Shown here piece after piece: positions 46,986 through 47,193 of a stretch of DNA of 47,193 nucleotides. Location: the IMG/VR virus record IMGVR_UViG_3300045999_009251, positions 1 to 47,193 of that record, one strand, 5' to 3'. How positions within the stretch are numbered: the stretch's first letter is position 1; the number at the start of each line of letters is the position of its first letter. This stretch comes from a virus. The notes below the pieces were generated by a model that saw nothing but the letters and a program-made list of their open reading frames with translations, made no database searches and was not told the DNA's origin. The position numbers and the translations under genes are program-made.

Positions 46986-47193
46986 ATGAAAAATAACACA
47001 AAAATCAGATTGCACTTATCTAAGCAATTATTTGAATCACTTACTAAGCAAGTAATTGCTGAAGCTAAGACCAAGCACTACGGTGCAGGTATGGAAGAAG
47101 TTAAAGCTAAGAAAGAAAAAGCTCCTAAGAAAGAGAGAATGGAAGAAATGGAGGATATGACAGCTGAAGCTCTTAATGTATCCAAAAATGATA
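46986..47193 (+). CDS. Tagged protein cut by the right edge
   Basis: The first 69 codons of a gene starting 17 bases after the sheath stop. The N-terminus has a charged start and then TKQVIAE followed by AK at residues 20-28, the same I-A-E/A form as T4 internal-protein cleavage sites. The remainder is Lys/Glu/Met-rich. In T4 the tube gene gp19 follows the sheath, but this sequence does not look like a tube protein. It continues past the window. Confidence 0.6.
   Translation, partial: MKNNTKIRLHLSKQLFESLTKQVIAEAKTKHYGAGMEEVKAKKEKAPKKERMEEMEDMTAEALNVSKND

Noticed and set aside
1-47193. tRNA genes, insertion sequences, integrase or attachment sites
   Set aside because: No cloverleaf was noticed in the intergenic gaps (all under 140 bases), and no transposase, integrase or terminal inverted repeats were seen.

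Overview
This window is a 47 kb piece of a T4-like contractile-tailed phage genome (Caudoviricetes, myovirus morphology). Every supported gene is on the + strand, packed with overlaps of a few bases or gaps of tens of bases. It carries recognisable relatives of T4 gp17 (large terminase), gp20 (portal), gp21 (prohead protease), gp22 (scaffold), gp23 (major capsid), gp13/14/15 (neck and tail completion) and gp18 (sheath), plus a PhoH ATPase, a DnaG-type primase and a YqaJ-type exonuclease. The DNA is AT-rich. Genes lack Shine-Dalgarno sequences and have A/T-rich upstream regions, which fits a Bacteroidota host, but the host is an inference. The fibre repeats and gene content resemble phages known mostly from aquatic metagenomes.

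Layout: (1) 1-3471, tail or baseplate-associated structural proteins and a first repeat-rich fibre. (2) 3484-5543, GIY-YIG nuclease, primase and YqaJ exonuclease. (3) 5559-13306, a run of mostly small late proteins: a nucleotidyltransferase, a metallopeptidase fused to an ADP-ribosyltransferase-like domain, Cys/Lys/Arg-rich basic proteins, a GH19 endolysin and several unknowns. Many begin with a short hydrophobic tag ending in (L/I)-x-E, like the T4 capsid-targeting sequence removed by the gp21 protease. (4) 13327-24119, head module from terminase to major capsid protein, closed by a strong terminator. (5) 24232-27464, PhoH and neck/tail-completion proteins. (6) 27519-39027, about 11 kb of very repetitive tail-fibre genes, the last ending in a Peptidase_S74-type self-cleaving chaperone. 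(7) 39056-44647, a surface-modification island: three glycosyltransferases, an FkbM methyltransferase, a sulfotransferase, an APS kinase, a GRWQP-type nucleotidyltransferase and a DUF2061-like membrane protein. (8) 44721-47193, small proteins, the tail sheath and a truncated tagged protein.

A recurrent motif, TATTTATTA or TATTTATAW, stands just upstream of 18 genes or gene groups and is the best candidate for the late promoter. It reads as the reverse complement of the T4 late core TATAAATA, and at four genes it lies only 2-5 bases before the start codon, which would imply leaderless mRNAs.

The strongest biological ideas are (a) an arsenal of internal head proteins that share an exchangeable N-terminal targeting/cleavage tag while their bodies are unrelated, and (b) a phage-encoded sulfate-activation and sulfotransfer pathway coupled to glycan synthesis, possibly decorating virion fibres or the host surface. 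All family calls come from motif recognition by eye; no database search was possible.
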